A stretch of DNA of 64,000 nucleotides from Pseudoalteromonas amylolytica (lineage in GTDB: Bacteria > Pseudomonadota > Gammaproteobacteria > Enterobacterales > Alteromonadaceae): the NCBI RefSeq assembly GCF_001854605.1, contig NZ_MKJU01000006.1, positions 62,001 to 126,000 on the forward strand, given 5' to 3'. The notes under the pieces were generated by a model. It saw nothing but the letters and a program-made list of their open reading frames with translations, ran no database searches and had not been told where the DNA came from. A program made the translations under genes and the position numbers. Positions 29,969 through 39,102 of this stretch are shown here, one piece after another (position 1 is the stretch's first letter; each line of letters opens with the position of its first letter).

Positions 29969-30892
29969 ATGATAGACGAACGAATATTAAAAAATATTCC
30001 GGGATTGGACACAGGCAAGACGGTTACGTGCATTGATGCGAAAGACATGGATGCAAAAACATTTGCCAAAAAGTTTGTAAATACCAATACACCAGTACTG
30101 ATCAAAGGAGGCTTAAAGCACTGGCCTGCCTATGAAAAGTGGCCTCAGCCAGGCTATTTGGAAGAAGTGGGTAAAGACAGTGAGGTGAACTACTATCGTC
30201 ACATGAACTTTTCCAGCGACAGCTCAATGAAAGCCAGTGCCAAAAAGCATAATTTTGCCCAAGCACTCACGGAAATGCGCTCTGGTTTAGATGAAGTACT
30301 ATTCGCACCGGTCAGCTTCAAGGCCGAAGGTTTTAAAAAGCTACAAAAAGACATGACAGGTTTTCCGTTTATTGAAAAGAAACCTAGGCCTCTGGCTTAC
30401 CCAGATGCTCGCATGTTTGTGTACAAAGGTGCAGGGTCAAACTGGCATTTACATGTGTTGGATGAAACGCTGATGTGCCAAATTCACGGCAACAAGCGGG
30501 TTGCGTTATTCCCATCAGATGATGGTAATTATAAAGAGCTCAAAGAGATTTTTTATTCAGATGCTTTACTTAAAGACGAAAACTGCATGGCGCACCTTGC
30601 GGACAAAATTGAACCATATGTGGTTGATGTAGAGGCGGGAGACACCTTGTATATCCCACCAAATTGGTGGCATGGAGTGCAACCGGTAGACCATGAAGTC
30701 GGTATGACTATTCCGTACTGCTGGCGCTCTCCATATCATAAGATCTCAAATCTAAGATACCCAGCGATTCGAGATTTATATAAGGATGCGTTTAAAAAGC
30801 CAGGATTGCCGATGCTGGTTGTACCATTCTACGGCTTGATCACTTTGTTTGCGCAATGCATTTACCGTACAAAGCTATTGGCAGGTAGATAA
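29969..30892 (+). CDS. JmjC/cupin-8-type oxygenase, probable tailoring enzyme
   Basis: A 307-aa protein with the layout of cupin-8/JmjC Fe(II)/2-oxoglutarate oxygenases: an N-terminal TPVLIKGGLKHWPA segment, a metal-binding strand with CQIHGNKRVALFPSD, and the second histidine in PPNWWHGV (His235). These enzymes hydroxylate Asp, Asn, Lys or His side chains, or small molecules. The first metal motif is unusual. The expected HxD reads H160-L-H162, with an Asp only at 165. The C-terminus ends in a hydrophobic stretch (about 282-300) that may touch membrane. A good ribosome site AAGGAG precedes the ATG. The stop overlaps the next ATG by one base. In this cluster it could hydroxylate an NRPS-bound or released residue, such as one of the acidic residues. 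That is inference. Confidence 0.75.
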   Translation: MIDERILKNIPGLDTGKTVTCIDAKDMDAKTFAKKFVNTNTPVLIKGGLKHWPAYEKWPQPGYLEEVGKDSEVNYYRHMNFSSDSSMKASAKKHNFAQALTEMRSGLDEVLFAPVSFKAEGFKKLQKDMTGFPFIEKKPRPLAYPDARMFVYKGAGSNWHLHVLDETLMCQIHGNKRVALFPSDDGNYKELKEIFYSDALLKDENCMAHLADKIEPYVVDVEAGDTLYIPPNWWHGVQPVDHEVGMTIPYCWRSPYHKISNLRYPAIRDLYKDAFKKPGLPMLVVPFYGLITLFAQCIYRTKLLAGR

Positions 30893-32703
30893 TGATGAAT
30901 CGTTGGTTGCTAATTTTATTGACACTCATATACCTACTGTTTGCCAAAAACTCTTATGCGCAAACAGCAACACTTGAGACGAAAGTTAATCAAGTACTGA
31001 CACAGGAGGGGTTAGTCGGGGCCAGCTGGGCATTAGTTGACGGTGATAAAAGTACCTTGGGTGCAAGCGGGTTGAGCAACCAGCGAGAACAAACAAAGCT
31101 TACAACACAGCATAAGACGCACGTTGGGTCGATTACCAAAACGGTGATGGCCACGGGGGTTTTGGCCTTGGTATCTGCTGGTAAATTGCAGTTAGAAAGT
31201 AAAGTGAGTGACATACTGCCCATGCTTGAGTTGGTTAACCCTTGGCGGGAAACCGACCCAGTTACCGTCGCGCATTTGCTGGACCACACCGCGGGTATTC
31301 AAGATGCTAGGTTTTGGCACTTGGTAAATACTCAGGCGCAAGTTGACTCGCCATTGGAAACGGTTTTTCTCAAAGATACTGATCTACTGGAGGTGAAAGT
31401 CCGGCCCGGTTCGCAGTTTGCTTACTCGAACCTTGGTTACAATTTACTGGCGATGGTGATTGAGGCTGTAACCGCTCAACGATATGAAGACGCGCTCCAA
31501 CACTACTTGTTGAAACCTTTAAAAATGTCTGACAGTACCATGGCATTTACCAGCCAAGCTGGACCATTTAAAGATGAGAGACTCACTTATGGTCATTTAG
31601 ATCATGGCCAGTTATTTGCGGCAGTGCCGAGCTATTTGCGTGCTGCAGGTCAATTCACTACCACAGTTGCAGATATGGAGAAATTTATTCGTTTCTTACT
31701 GGGTAATGGGGTGCAAGATGGCAAGGTTGTTGTGGATGCTGAACTGCTTGCCCAGATGGGACAACCAGCCGAGGTTGCTGCTTATCAAGCTGGTTTACAC
31801 ATGGGGGGCAGTAAAGGTTTATGGCGACGTGACAGAAACCAAACATTAGGCTTATGTCATGGCGGCAATACCGCTGGCTTCAAAGGCATGTTGTGTTTGT
31901 ATCCAGAGCAAGGTAAGGCCTTCTTTGTGATGGCAAACACAGATAGTGAAACGGCAAATTATGAGCTGCTCAACAAACTAATGGTAGAGGAGTTACAGGT
32001 AGCAAGCCCAGAGCCAATAACAGTGCAAGCTTATGATGCTTCCGATTGGTATGGCTGGTACGCGCCCACTATTTACCGTTATGGAAAATTTACTTATCTG
32101 GACAAAATATTCAGCACCTACGTGCTCAAACCACAGGGTGAACAGCTTGTTTTTGGTAGCGCACAATCGGCTGATTATGTGCTCAGCTCCTTAGGCAACG
32201 GGCTTTATACACAGCAGCAGCGTGTTTCTCCGTCACACATATTGATGCGTAGTGCAGATGGTACGCCGATGATAAGCAACGGTTTTAATACCTACAAAAT
32301 GGTGGATAAGCTCGGTGTTATTGGTCTAGGTCTCAGTTTGGCGTTAGGGCTATCAGGCGCACTCTACATCTTATTATATGGTGGTTATGTGTTTGTGACG
32401 CGCTTTTCAAAGCTTACCAAGGAACCTTTAGCTATCGCATTTACCATGTATTTGGCCTATTTGCTCTGCGTGCCATTTTTTATCAATCAATCCTTCATTC
32501 ATATCGGTGATATCAACGCTGCCAGTGTGTTATTGGCATTTGCCTCGGTGTTTGCGCCTGTTGTTTGTGTCATTGCGTGCGTTGTGCACATTCGACAAAA
32601 ACAAGCCAGCACTTTGAGTTTGTTGGCACTCGTCGCGTTTGTGCAATGGATGGTGGTGATGGGTTATTGGGGGCTCATACCGCTTACTTTGTGGAATGTA
32701 TAA
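30892..32703 (+). CDS. Membrane-anchored S12 serine hydrolase (ClbP-like peptidase candidate)
   Basis: A 603-aa protein of the class C beta-lactamase/D-aminopeptidase fold. It has a signal peptide (1-23), the SxxK motif S80-I-T-K83, YxN at Y178-S-N180, and HGGNTAGF at 323, which corresponds to the third active-site motif. After the enzyme domain come about four hydrophobic segments (about 475-603). Periplasmic hydrolase plus C-terminal helices is the architecture of ClbP, the colibactin prodrug peptidase, and its relatives, which cleave next to D-residues. Members either mature an N-acyl-D-Asn prodrug in the periplasm or destroy D-residue peptides as resistance proteins. The cluster has two E domains and exporters on both sides, which fits either role. 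A generic beta-lactamase-like esterase remains possible. It starts on the last base of the preceding stop codon. Confidence 0.8.
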   Translation: MMNRWLLILLTLIYLLFAKNSYAQTATLETKVNQVLTQEGLVGASWALVDGDKSTLGASGLSNQREQTKLTTQHKTHVGSITKTVMATGVLALVSAGKLQLESKVSDILPMLELVNPWRETDPVTVAHLLDHTAGIQDARFWHLVNTQAQVDSPLETVFLKDTDLLEVKVRPGSQFAYSNLGYNLLAMVIEAVTAQRYEDALQHYLLKPLKMSDSTMAFTSQAGPFKDERLTYGHLDHGQLFAAVPSYLRAAGQFTTTVADMEKFIRFLLGNGVQDGKVVVDAELLAQMGQPAEVAAYQAGLHMGGSKGLWRRDRNQTLGLCHGGNTAGFKGMLCLYPEQGKAFFVMANTDSETANYELLNKLMVEELQVASPEPITVQAYDASDWYGWYAPTIYRYGKFTYLDKIFSTYVLKPQGEQLVFGSAQSADYVLSSLGNGLYTQQQRVSPSHILMRSADGTPMISNGFNTYKMVDKLGVIGLGLSLALGLSGALYILLYGGYVFVTRFSKLTKEPLAIAFTMYLAYLLCVPFFINQSFIHIGDINAASVLLAFASVFAPVVCVIACVVHIRQKQASTLSLLALVAFVQWMVVMGYWGLIPLTLWNV

Positions 32704-32760
32704 ACAACAAGAACAGTAAAAATTCAATAGCGGCTGTACACAGATGTGACGTATCGCACA

Positions 32761-32766
32761 TTGACA
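32761..32766 (+). promoter_or_regulatory. Perfect -35-like hexamer upstream of the export genes
   Basis: TTGACA lies in the 102-base gap before the adaptor gene. No good -10 was found at 16-18 bases, so this is only a hint that the ABC export genes have their own promoter. The gap is otherwise featureless apart from the AGAGAG ribosome site before 32806. Confidence 0.2.
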
Positions 32767-32805
32767 GCTAGTGCTCATTATCAAGTTATTTTCAGAGAGA
32801 AATAA

Positions 32806-34056
32806 ATGGATATTAAATTAGAACAGAAGAAAAAGCGCAAAATAAAAGCGCAGTGGTTTATTCCTGTCATTGGTTTGGCCTTGTATTTCGTGCTCAAGCC
32901 TTTGTTCGGTGATGCGTCCTATGTGGTAGATACCAAAACATTACGTACTGCAACCGTTAAACAGGATAAATTTGAGGTATTAGTGCGCAGTAACGGTGAG
33001 TTGAGACCAAAAGAGTTTCAACGTATCTCTGCTCAAGTAAGCGGTGTGGTTGACCGTGTTATGGTCGATGCGGGTGATACCGTACAGGCTGGACAGGTGC
33101 TAGTGCAATTGAGCAACCCGCTACTCATGCGAGAGATGGAACAGGCTGAACTGGAATATCAACAGGCTAAATCTGAGGCGTTCGCGAGTCAGAAATCACA
33201 AGAGTCTGAATTCTTAGCATTGCAATCTGAAGCCTTGCTCGCAGAGCTGGCCTATCAAAGCAATATGCTCAAGCTGGATGCGGAGCGAGACTTGATAGCG
33301 AACCATCCAGGTATTGTGTCGCAAATTGATCATCAGCGAACGATTTTCTCCGTGGATGAACAAAAGCAAATCATGGGCGTGTTTAAAAAGCGTATTGCGA
33401 AAATGAAAGAAATTATGAACGCGAGACGCGACGCTGATTCTGCCCGAATTTCGAACCTTAAAAATGCTTTAGATCACGCCGAACAACAGGTAGAGAGATT
33501 ACAAGTTAGAGCACGAACGAAAGGCGTTGTACAAGGGATGGATTTGGAACCTGGGCAGGAGCTTGGTATTGGCACTTTGGTGGCACGCGTCGCAGATGAC
33601 TCACAATTGATAGCTGAGCTACAAGTTCAGGAGTTACAGGTACAAAGTGTGAGGCAGGGTCAGCCAGTCATGATAGATACCCGCCAGAATCAAATTAGAG
33701 GTGAAGTGACGCGTATTCACCCATCGGTAACCAATGGCATGGTGCAGGTCGATGTCAAATTACTAGATGAACTGCCACCTGAGGCACGCATAGCGTTGAG
33801 TATTGAAGGGTCAATCACAACACTGTCGTTTGATAGAGCCACATTTGTGCAGCGCCCAGCGCATGTGCAGCCTAATGCGGTAGTGGGAATCTATAAAATC
33901 AGCCAAGACAATAAGCAAGCGCAGCGCATTCAGGTTGAAGTGGGGCAGTCATCGGTCAAGTTTATACAGGTACTTGAGGGCCTAAATGAGGGGGATGAAA
34001 TCATTGTGTCAGACACCTCCAGCTATGCAGAGCACCAGACGGTGTATCTCAATTAA
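32806..34056 (+). CDS. Periplasmic adaptor (HlyD/MacA-type membrane fusion protein)
   Basis: A 416-aa adaptor that would link the following ABC transporter to an outer-membrane channel. A basic N-terminus is followed by one membrane helix (17-34). The first half of a lipoyl-like domain sits at about 80-102 (VDRVMVDAGDTVQAGQ), a long helical hairpin at about 104-235, the returning lipoyl half (GVVQGMDLEPGQELG) and beta-barrel domains to the C-terminus. The order adaptor - ATPase - permease is that of MacAB-type tripartite systems. No outer-membrane TolC partner is encoded here, so a shared channel is likely. The location points to peptide export or self-resistance. Confidence 0.87.
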   Translation: MDIKLEQKKKRKIKAQWFIPVIGLALYFVLKPLFGDASYVVDTKTLRTATVKQDKFEVLVRSNGELRPKEFQRISAQVSGVVDRVMVDAGDTVQAGQVLVQLSNPLLMREMEQAELEYQQAKSEAFASQKSQESEFLALQSEALLAELAYQSNMLKLDAERDLIANHPGIVSQIDHQRTIFSVDEQKQIMGVFKKRIAKMKEIMNARRDADSARISNLKNALDHAEQQVERLQVRARTKGVVQGMDLEPGQELGIGTLVARVADDSQLIAELQVQELQVQSVRQGQPVMIDTRQNQIRGEVTRIHPSVTNGMVQVDVKLLDELPPEARIALSIEGSITTLSFDRATFVQRPAHVQPNAVVGIYKISQDNKQAQRIQVEVGQSSVKFIQVLEGLNEGDEIIVSDTSSYAEHQTVYLN

Positions 34057-34092
34057 TTCATTTTGCATTTTTAAAGAATATTAGGAGTTGTT

Positions 34093-34836
34093 ATGACAAA
34101 GGCAGTGATCGAGCTAAACAATATTTATAAGTCATTTCGTACTGATGATGTAGAAACCCATGCTTTGACAGACATCAGTTTGACCATCAACGAAGGTGAG
34201 TTTGTTTCATTCACAGGCCCTTCAGGCAGTGGTAAGTCAACATTGTTGTCAATCTTGGGTCTACTTGATGAGGTGTCTGCGGGGACATTTAAAATTTGTG
34301 GGATTGATGTAACCCATTTGGATAGAGATCAGCGAGCAGGCGTGAGAAATCAGCAGATTGGTTTTATCTTTCAGTCGTTTAACCTGATCAGTGACTTAAC
34401 CGTGGAAGAGAATGTGATGTTGCCACTGAGCTATCAAAAAGATGTGCCTCAAGGGCAGGCCAAGCGCATGGCCGCAGAGGTGCTTAAAAAGGTCAATATG
34501 GAACATCGGCTTCACCACTTTCCATCACAGTTATCAGGTGGACAGCAGCAAAGAGTGGCGATAGCGCGTGCCTTGGTGAACAAGCCGTCATTAATTTTGG
34601 CCGATGAACCAACAGGTAACTTGGACTCAACTAATGCCACAGCAGTGATGGAGATTTTACACCAGTTGCACCAAGAGGGAAGCACTATCTGTATGGTCAC
34701 CCACGATCCCCGTTCATTGGACAATGTCAGCCGTAATGTAGAAATTTTAGATGGCCGCATTCGACTACCTGCAAATGCACCTAATGAGCCAAGTACTGAT
34801 AAGAAACAATCAGAAGGAGCGGCGGTATGTATGTGA
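34093..34836 (+). CDS. ABC transporter ATPase, MacB/LolD type
   Basis: A 247-aa nucleotide-binding subunit. Walker A is GPSGSGKST (42-50); the ABC signature LSGGQQQRVAIARAL and Walker B LILADEPTGNLD follow. This version belongs to the family that powers mechanotransmission permeases (MacB, LolD, FtsE) and not classic importers. It is preceded by AGGAG. Its last ten bases overlap the start of the permease gene, so the two are translationally coupled. It should energise the permease and adaptor on either side. Confidence 0.92.
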   Translation: MTKAVIELNNIYKSFRTDDVETHALTDISLTINEGEFVSFTGPSGSGKSTLLSILGLLDEVSAGTFKICGIDVTHLDRDQRAGVRNQQIGFIFQSFNLISDLTVEENVMLPLSYQKDVPQGQAKRMAAEVLKKVNMEHRLHHFPSQLSGGQQQRVAIARALVNKPSLILADEPTGNLDSTNATAVMEILHQLHQEGSTICMVTHDPRSLDNVSRNVEILDGRIRLPANAPNEPSTDKKQSEGAAVCM

Positions 34837-37247
34837 TTAGGGATCTCCTATATGCGCTGCGTCTATTGAAGAAAACCCCTAAATTTACCGCGTTGACGAT
34901 CATTGTATTGTGTGGCGGCTTAGCGGTTAGCTTATTTACGTTTGCATTCTTATACACGTTCACTTCAAAGCCTCTGCCGATAGAAGATCAAGGGACGTTG
35001 TACCGCGCTTCCCTATTGTGGCACAGTGAAAAATTTGGTGAGAGTCGATATCTTGAAGCGTACGAAGCAGCTCGCCTACGGGAGCATGCTACGGTATTTT
35101 CCGAACATGGAGTATGGCAAAACAAAACCGTATCGGTATCGCTTGGTAACAACCAACTGATTGTTGAAGCGGCCTCAACAACGCCTGATATCTTCAAGGT
35201 ATCACGCACGCAGCCGCTGCTTGGGCGTACATTAGAGGCGTCTGACAGCCTGCGCGGCAGCACACCTGTTGCGGTGATAAGCTACGCCATTTGGCAAGGA
35301 CAGTTTGGTGGTGATCCAGAGGTTATTGGCAAAACGTTTTATGTCAGTGGGCAGACAACGGAAGTAGTTGGTGTCATGCCTCAGGGCTATCGTTTTCCGA
35401 TATCGCATCAACTGTGGTTACCGATGCCTGCGCAAATACTCAATCCAGTCATTTTGGATAGGGAAAAAGTTGAATTTTTCGCACGTCTAAAGCCTGGCGT
35501 AAGTGTCGAACAAGCACAAACACAGTTCTTTAGCATTACGTCACAAGCATTTAACGCTCGAAAAGAGAAGCTACCCAAAGGAATTGAGCTGATCCGTGCT
35601 GATATGGATTTATATCAACGCTTTGATATTGATAACGCTATGCGTTTAACCGTATTAGTGCTCAATGTTGTGGCATTTTTCATCTTACTTCTGGCGGCCA
35701 TTAATATTGGTAATTTATTGTTTGCAAGAGCGATTCAGCGCAGCAAAGAGTCAGCTATTCGTACCGCAATTGGCGCACCTCACTGGCGTTTAGTGTCACA
35801 ACTTATGTGGGAAGGGGTGTTGATCACGCTAGCAGGTACGGCGTTAGCGGTGGTGTTAGTGGCCTGGTTATTAAACTTCATTGATAGCTATTTTCATACG
35901 CTTATGGGGAATGAACTGCCGTTTTGGTATCGTTGGGAGCTTGATATCACGGTGTTTGTTGCTGCTGTGGTGTTTGCCCTATTTACTATCTTTGTGGCGA
36001 GCTTTTTACCCGCGTATAAGGCGGCAAGGCAAGACTTTAATATGGTGCTAAGAGATGGTACGCGTGGGGCGCAGAGTATTAGTATTGGTCGCTTGTCGCG
36101 CTTTTTACTGGTGACGCAAATTGCCACCATCACCTTGATCATGGTGCTGGGGACGGCGATCTCTTTTAAAGTGAATAAAGCGACTGACCTAGAACTTGGT
36201 TACGACTATGACAAGTTATATTTTGCAATAGCCGAGTTGCCACTACACAACTACCCAACCGATGAAAAGCGAGCATTATTCTTCGAACGCATGCAGCGTC
36301 AGTTGAGTGAAGACGCGGCTTTCTCTGATGCTGGTATACGATTTAGTTATAAGCGCCAACCTGTCGCGCTCTCTGGTGTTGATTACAAAACCGATGCGGA
36401 TAAACCGAAAGCGACTATCTATACCGTGATTGGTAGCACTGAGTTTATGGGGCCTAAGTTACTGGCTGGGCGTCGTCTTGATACGCGAGATAGGAAAGAC
36501 GGTGCTAAGACCGCGATGGTTAGCCAGTCAATGGCCAATCGTTTGTGGGGGAATGACTCGCCGCTTGGCAAGCAGTTACAGGTGACATTGGATGATGAGT
36601 TTGCCACGGTCACTGTCGTTGGCGTAGTGAGTGATATCACCAATAACCCACTTGAAAAGCCGGCACTGTACGATGAACTGTACTTGGCGGGTTATCAATT
36701 TCCAAAAGCACGCGGAACTATCTTTTTCAAACGCGCCGTGGATGCAGCTGTTGCTGAAGATCGGTTTTTCCGTATCTTAAATGGTAACGATAGCCAGCTA
36801 AATATTGTTGCTATTGAAGATTGGGAGATGGAAACATCAGCAACAGCGAAAATGGTAGCCACATTTAGAGATACGGTGATTATGAGCGGCCTATTTGCCT
36901 TGATACTGGCAATGACGGGGATCTATGGATTGACCGCGTTTTCGGTGGAAAAACGAGCTCAGGAAGTTGGCGTTAGAAGAGCCTTGGGCGCAACAGACAA
37001 GGATATTATTATGCTGTTCATTAAGCAAAGCAGTAAGCTACTGCTAGCTGGGTTACTCATTGGTGGTGGGTTGTCTAGTTTAATGTTAATTGCAGTATCA
37101 AGTGTGTTGGCATTAACCACATTTGCGTATGCAAGTATTTTTGTCGCGGTACTAGGGAGTTTAGTGCTAGTCGTCTTGGTTGCAGTGATTATACCTTCGC
37201 GAAAGGCTGTCTTTATGCAACCTTCAGAGGCACTGCGCTGCGAATAA
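34827..37247 (+). CDS. ABC transporter permease, FtsX/MacB family, duplicated type
   Basis: An 806-aa permease. A first helix (about 20-45) is followed by a large periplasmic MacB-type domain (about 55-255, with the typical AVISYAIWQGQFGG stretch), three helices ending near a SFLPAYKAARQDFN motif, a second periplasmic domain, and a second FtsX block near the C-terminus (EVGVRRALGATDKDI, then IIPSRKAVFMQPSEALR). The two-block layout fits the duplicated permeases that work as single chains. The start is chosen for AAGGAG 7 bases upstream; an ATG at 34831 is out of frame. It is the last gene of the cluster, with a strong terminator just after its stop. Confidence 0.9.
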   Translation: MYVIRDLLYALRLLKKTPKFTALTIIVLCGGLAVSLFTFAFLYTFTSKPLPIEDQGTLYRASLLWHSEKFGESRYLEAYEAARLREHATVFSEHGVWQNKTVSVSLGNNQLIVEAASTTPDIFKVSRTQPLLGRTLEASDSLRGSTPVAVISYAIWQGQFGGDPEVIGKTFYVSGQTTEVVGVMPQGYRFPISHQLWLPMPAQILNPVILDREKVEFFARLKPGVSVEQAQTQFFSITSQAFNARKEKLPKGIELIRADMDLYQRFDIDNAMRLTVLVLNVVAFFILLLAAINIGNLLFARAIQRSKESAIRTAIGAPHWRLVSQLMWEGVLITLAGTALAVVLVAWLLNFIDSYFHTLMGNELPFWYRWELDITVFVAAVVFALFTIFVASFLPAYKAARQDFNMVLRDGTRGAQSISIGRLSRFLLVTQIATITLIMVLGTAISFKVNKATDLELGYDYDKLYFAIAELPLHNYPTDEKRALFFERMQRQLSEDAAFSDAGIRFSYKRQPVALSGVDYKTDADKPKATIYTVIGSTEFMGPKLLAGRRLDTRDRKDGAKTAMVSQSMANRLWGNDSPLGKQLQVTLDDEFATVTVVGVVSDITNNPLEKPALYDELYLAGYQFPKARGTIFFKRAVDAAVAEDRFFRILNGNDSQLNIVAIEDWEMETSATAKMVATFRDTVIMSGLFALILAMTGIYGLTAFSVEKRAQEVGVRRALGATDKDIIMLFIKQSSKLLLAGLLIGGGLSSLMLIAVSSVLALTTFAYASIFVAVLGSLVLVVLVAVIIPSRKAVFMQPSEALRCE

Positions 37248-37255
37248 AAGCTGTT

Positions 37256-37291
37256 AAGGCGAGCTGTTTAGTGTACTCAGCTCGCCTTTTT
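37256..37291 (+). terminator. Rho-independent terminator closing the NRPS/export operon
   Basis: A perfect 11-bp stem AAGGCGAGCTG / CAGCTCGCCTT with an 11-nt loop, followed by further T. It starts 8 bases after the permease stop and marks the right boundary of the biosynthetic cluster. Confidence 0.9.
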
Positions 37292-37482
37292 CAATGTCAG
37301 TGTGCTTTTTGAACTTGGCCATTTCTTTTTAATATTAAACAGCTTATCGCAATGCTAAGCTGGCTCTGATAAAGCGGAATGAAAAGTGCGTAATGACAGC
37401 TGCGGATACTTGAGTTTTGGCACCTTGTATACAACACTTAAGCTATGTGAAAAGGGTGGTGAAGGCTAAAAGCGTGGCTTTA

Positions 37483-39102
37483 ATGAAGTTGAAAGGAAAG
37501 AGGAAGCTTTGGTACTCAGTCTTAGCGGGGGGGATCATTTTGTTGGTGCTCAACGCGTTATTACTTCATTTATTGCACTTAAAAATACATCAACGAGCAC
37601 AAACCGTCGTTGAGCGTGTAGCGCTATTACCTTTAGAGCTACAAACAACCCAAAGTATTACCGATATTGCTCATCGCTATGGCCTTGAATATATACCTCA
37701 AGGGAGTCCAGTTCCTGCAGGGGCAAGTGAATTTACCGCGACGGGGTTATCACTGACATTATTCCACCAACAGCCCTACCAGAAACATGCTTATATTATT
37801 ACCTTCTTCAATATTTTGTTTATTGGCTTGTTGGTCTTTTTCTATCGTTGGTGGCAGGTATATCAAGTTAGACCAAAACGCTTTTTATCAACAAATGATA
37901 ATGTAGAAATACCCGCTAATAGCGCGTTGTCAGCGGTTGATCCAAGAGTGGCAGATCAAAGTTTATTCAGTGTATTTTTATTAATTCGTTGGTCTATCAA
38001 TCTGGATGAAACATTGGATGTTAAAAATCACTTTTCTATTGCTATCCATAAAAAGTTACCCAGCTCTTTGTCGTGCTCCGTTAAGTACTTAAATTCAGGC
38101 GCTTTGGCAGTTACTCTAGATAGAGTCGCTTGGGGGGACGTGATGGAGATAGGCAAAAAGTTACATGAGATCATGTTTCGTGTGCTGCGAACTTTACGTG
38201 CTGATTTGTCCCGTAAACAAGTAAAAATAGGAGGGTGTTTTTATCAGCGTGATGTCTTGCAAACCGATGTTTACCAGCTAGCAAGAGCCGCGCTTGAAAT
38301 TGCCAATAATAATGTTTGGCAACATGTTCATATGATGCCACTTGAAGAAAACCATGCATCCATGTTGCAAAGCAGCGAAGAAGATTTTATTCGCTGTATT
38401 AGCAATGGACAGTTTGTACTTTTCTTTCAACCGCTATTTGGCTTTAAGCAGCAGGATATTATACAAAATGAGGTATTGCTTAGGGTGCGTCATGCACAAT
38501 TGGGGTTAATTGCCGCGAAACAATTTATCCCACAGTTACACGCGAAAGAAAATTTAGAAACGTTGGACAAATCTATTATCCAGCAAACTATTACTATCCT
38601 CACTAAGGAGCCTCATAAGTCTAATGTAAGTATTAATATTCATATTGCCAATTGGCTTGATGTGGAGTTTGTTAATTGGCTGGTGACACAAATGCGTCAG
38701 GCTGCGAAGGTCAACAAGCTGCTATTTGAAATCCCCGCCGCCGATTATTACAAGTTCAATCAACAAATTAATGCACAGCAGTTATTCTTCACAGGGGTAA
38801 ATGCGGGGATAATCATCGATCATGTGACAGCGCCTCTCATGGTCAATACAATACGTGAGAACCAATTAATAGAGGGTGTGAAGTTGGGCTTTGAATTAGT
38901 GCATCAGGTGCAGCAAAACCCTCAGCAACAAAAAATTATTAAACAAATCATTTATCAAGCAAAACGGCTAAATATTGAAGTGTATGCGGTGGGGGTCGAG
39001 ACCCAAGCCGAGCTGGAATGTTTGAAATCTTTGGGGGTACATGGCGCGCAAGGTTATTACTTTGCAGAGCTGCTACAGCAGCTTGAACTAGTCAAGTATT
39101 AA
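37483..39102 (+). CDS. csrD: Degenerate EAL-domain membrane protein, CsrD/MshH type
   Basis: A protein of 539 aa with two membrane helices (about 11-31 and 104-124) around a short periplasmic loop, a GGDEF-like region without the GGDEF signature, and a C-terminal EAL fold (about 300-535). The catalytic EAL reads E330-V-L, and the usual DDF/G segment reads IIDHV, so phosphodiesterase activity is unlikely. This is the pattern of CsrD (RNase E specificity factor for CsrB/C decay) and its Vibrio homologue MshH, encoded near mreB in enterics and vibrios; here mreB is 3 kb downstream. The frame extends to a TTG at 37417 and several GTGs, but ATG 37483 gives a sensible N-terminus; no strong ribosome site decides. 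The 3' end overlaps the convergent gene by 15 bases. It is shorter than E. coli CsrD (646 aa). Confidence 0.7.
   Translation: MKLKGKRKLWYSVLAGGIILLVLNALLLHLLHLKIHQRAQTVVERVALLPLELQTTQSITDIAHRYGLEYIPQGSPVPAGASEFTATGLSLTLFHQQPYQKHAYIITFFNILFIGLLVFFYRWWQVYQVRPKRFLSTNDNVEIPANSALSAVDPRVADQSLFSVFLLIRWSINLDETLDVKNHFSIAIHKKLPSSLSCSVKYLNSGALAVTLDRVAWGDVMEIGKKLHEIMFRVLRTLRADLSRKQVKIGGCFYQRDVLQTDVYQLARAALEIANNNVWQHVHMMPLEENHASMLQSSEEDFIRCISNGQFVLFFQPLFGFKQQDIIQNEVLLRVRHAQLGLIAAKQFIPQLHAKENLETLDKSIIQQTITILTKEPHKSNVSINIHIANWLDVEFVNWLVTQMRQAAKVNKLLFEIPAADYYKFNQQINAQQLFFTGVNAGIIIDHVTAPLMVNTIRENQLIEGVKLGFELVHQVQQNPQQQKIIKQIIYQAKRLNIEVYAVGVETQAELECLKSLGVHGAQGYYFAELLQQLELVKY

Noticed and set aside
1..37291. 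A siderophore cluster of the alterobactin type
   Set aside because: Acidic A-domain pockets and an oxygenase hinted at beta-hydroxy-Asp, but there is no catechol pathway, no TonB receptor and no typical aspartyl hydroxylase in the window.
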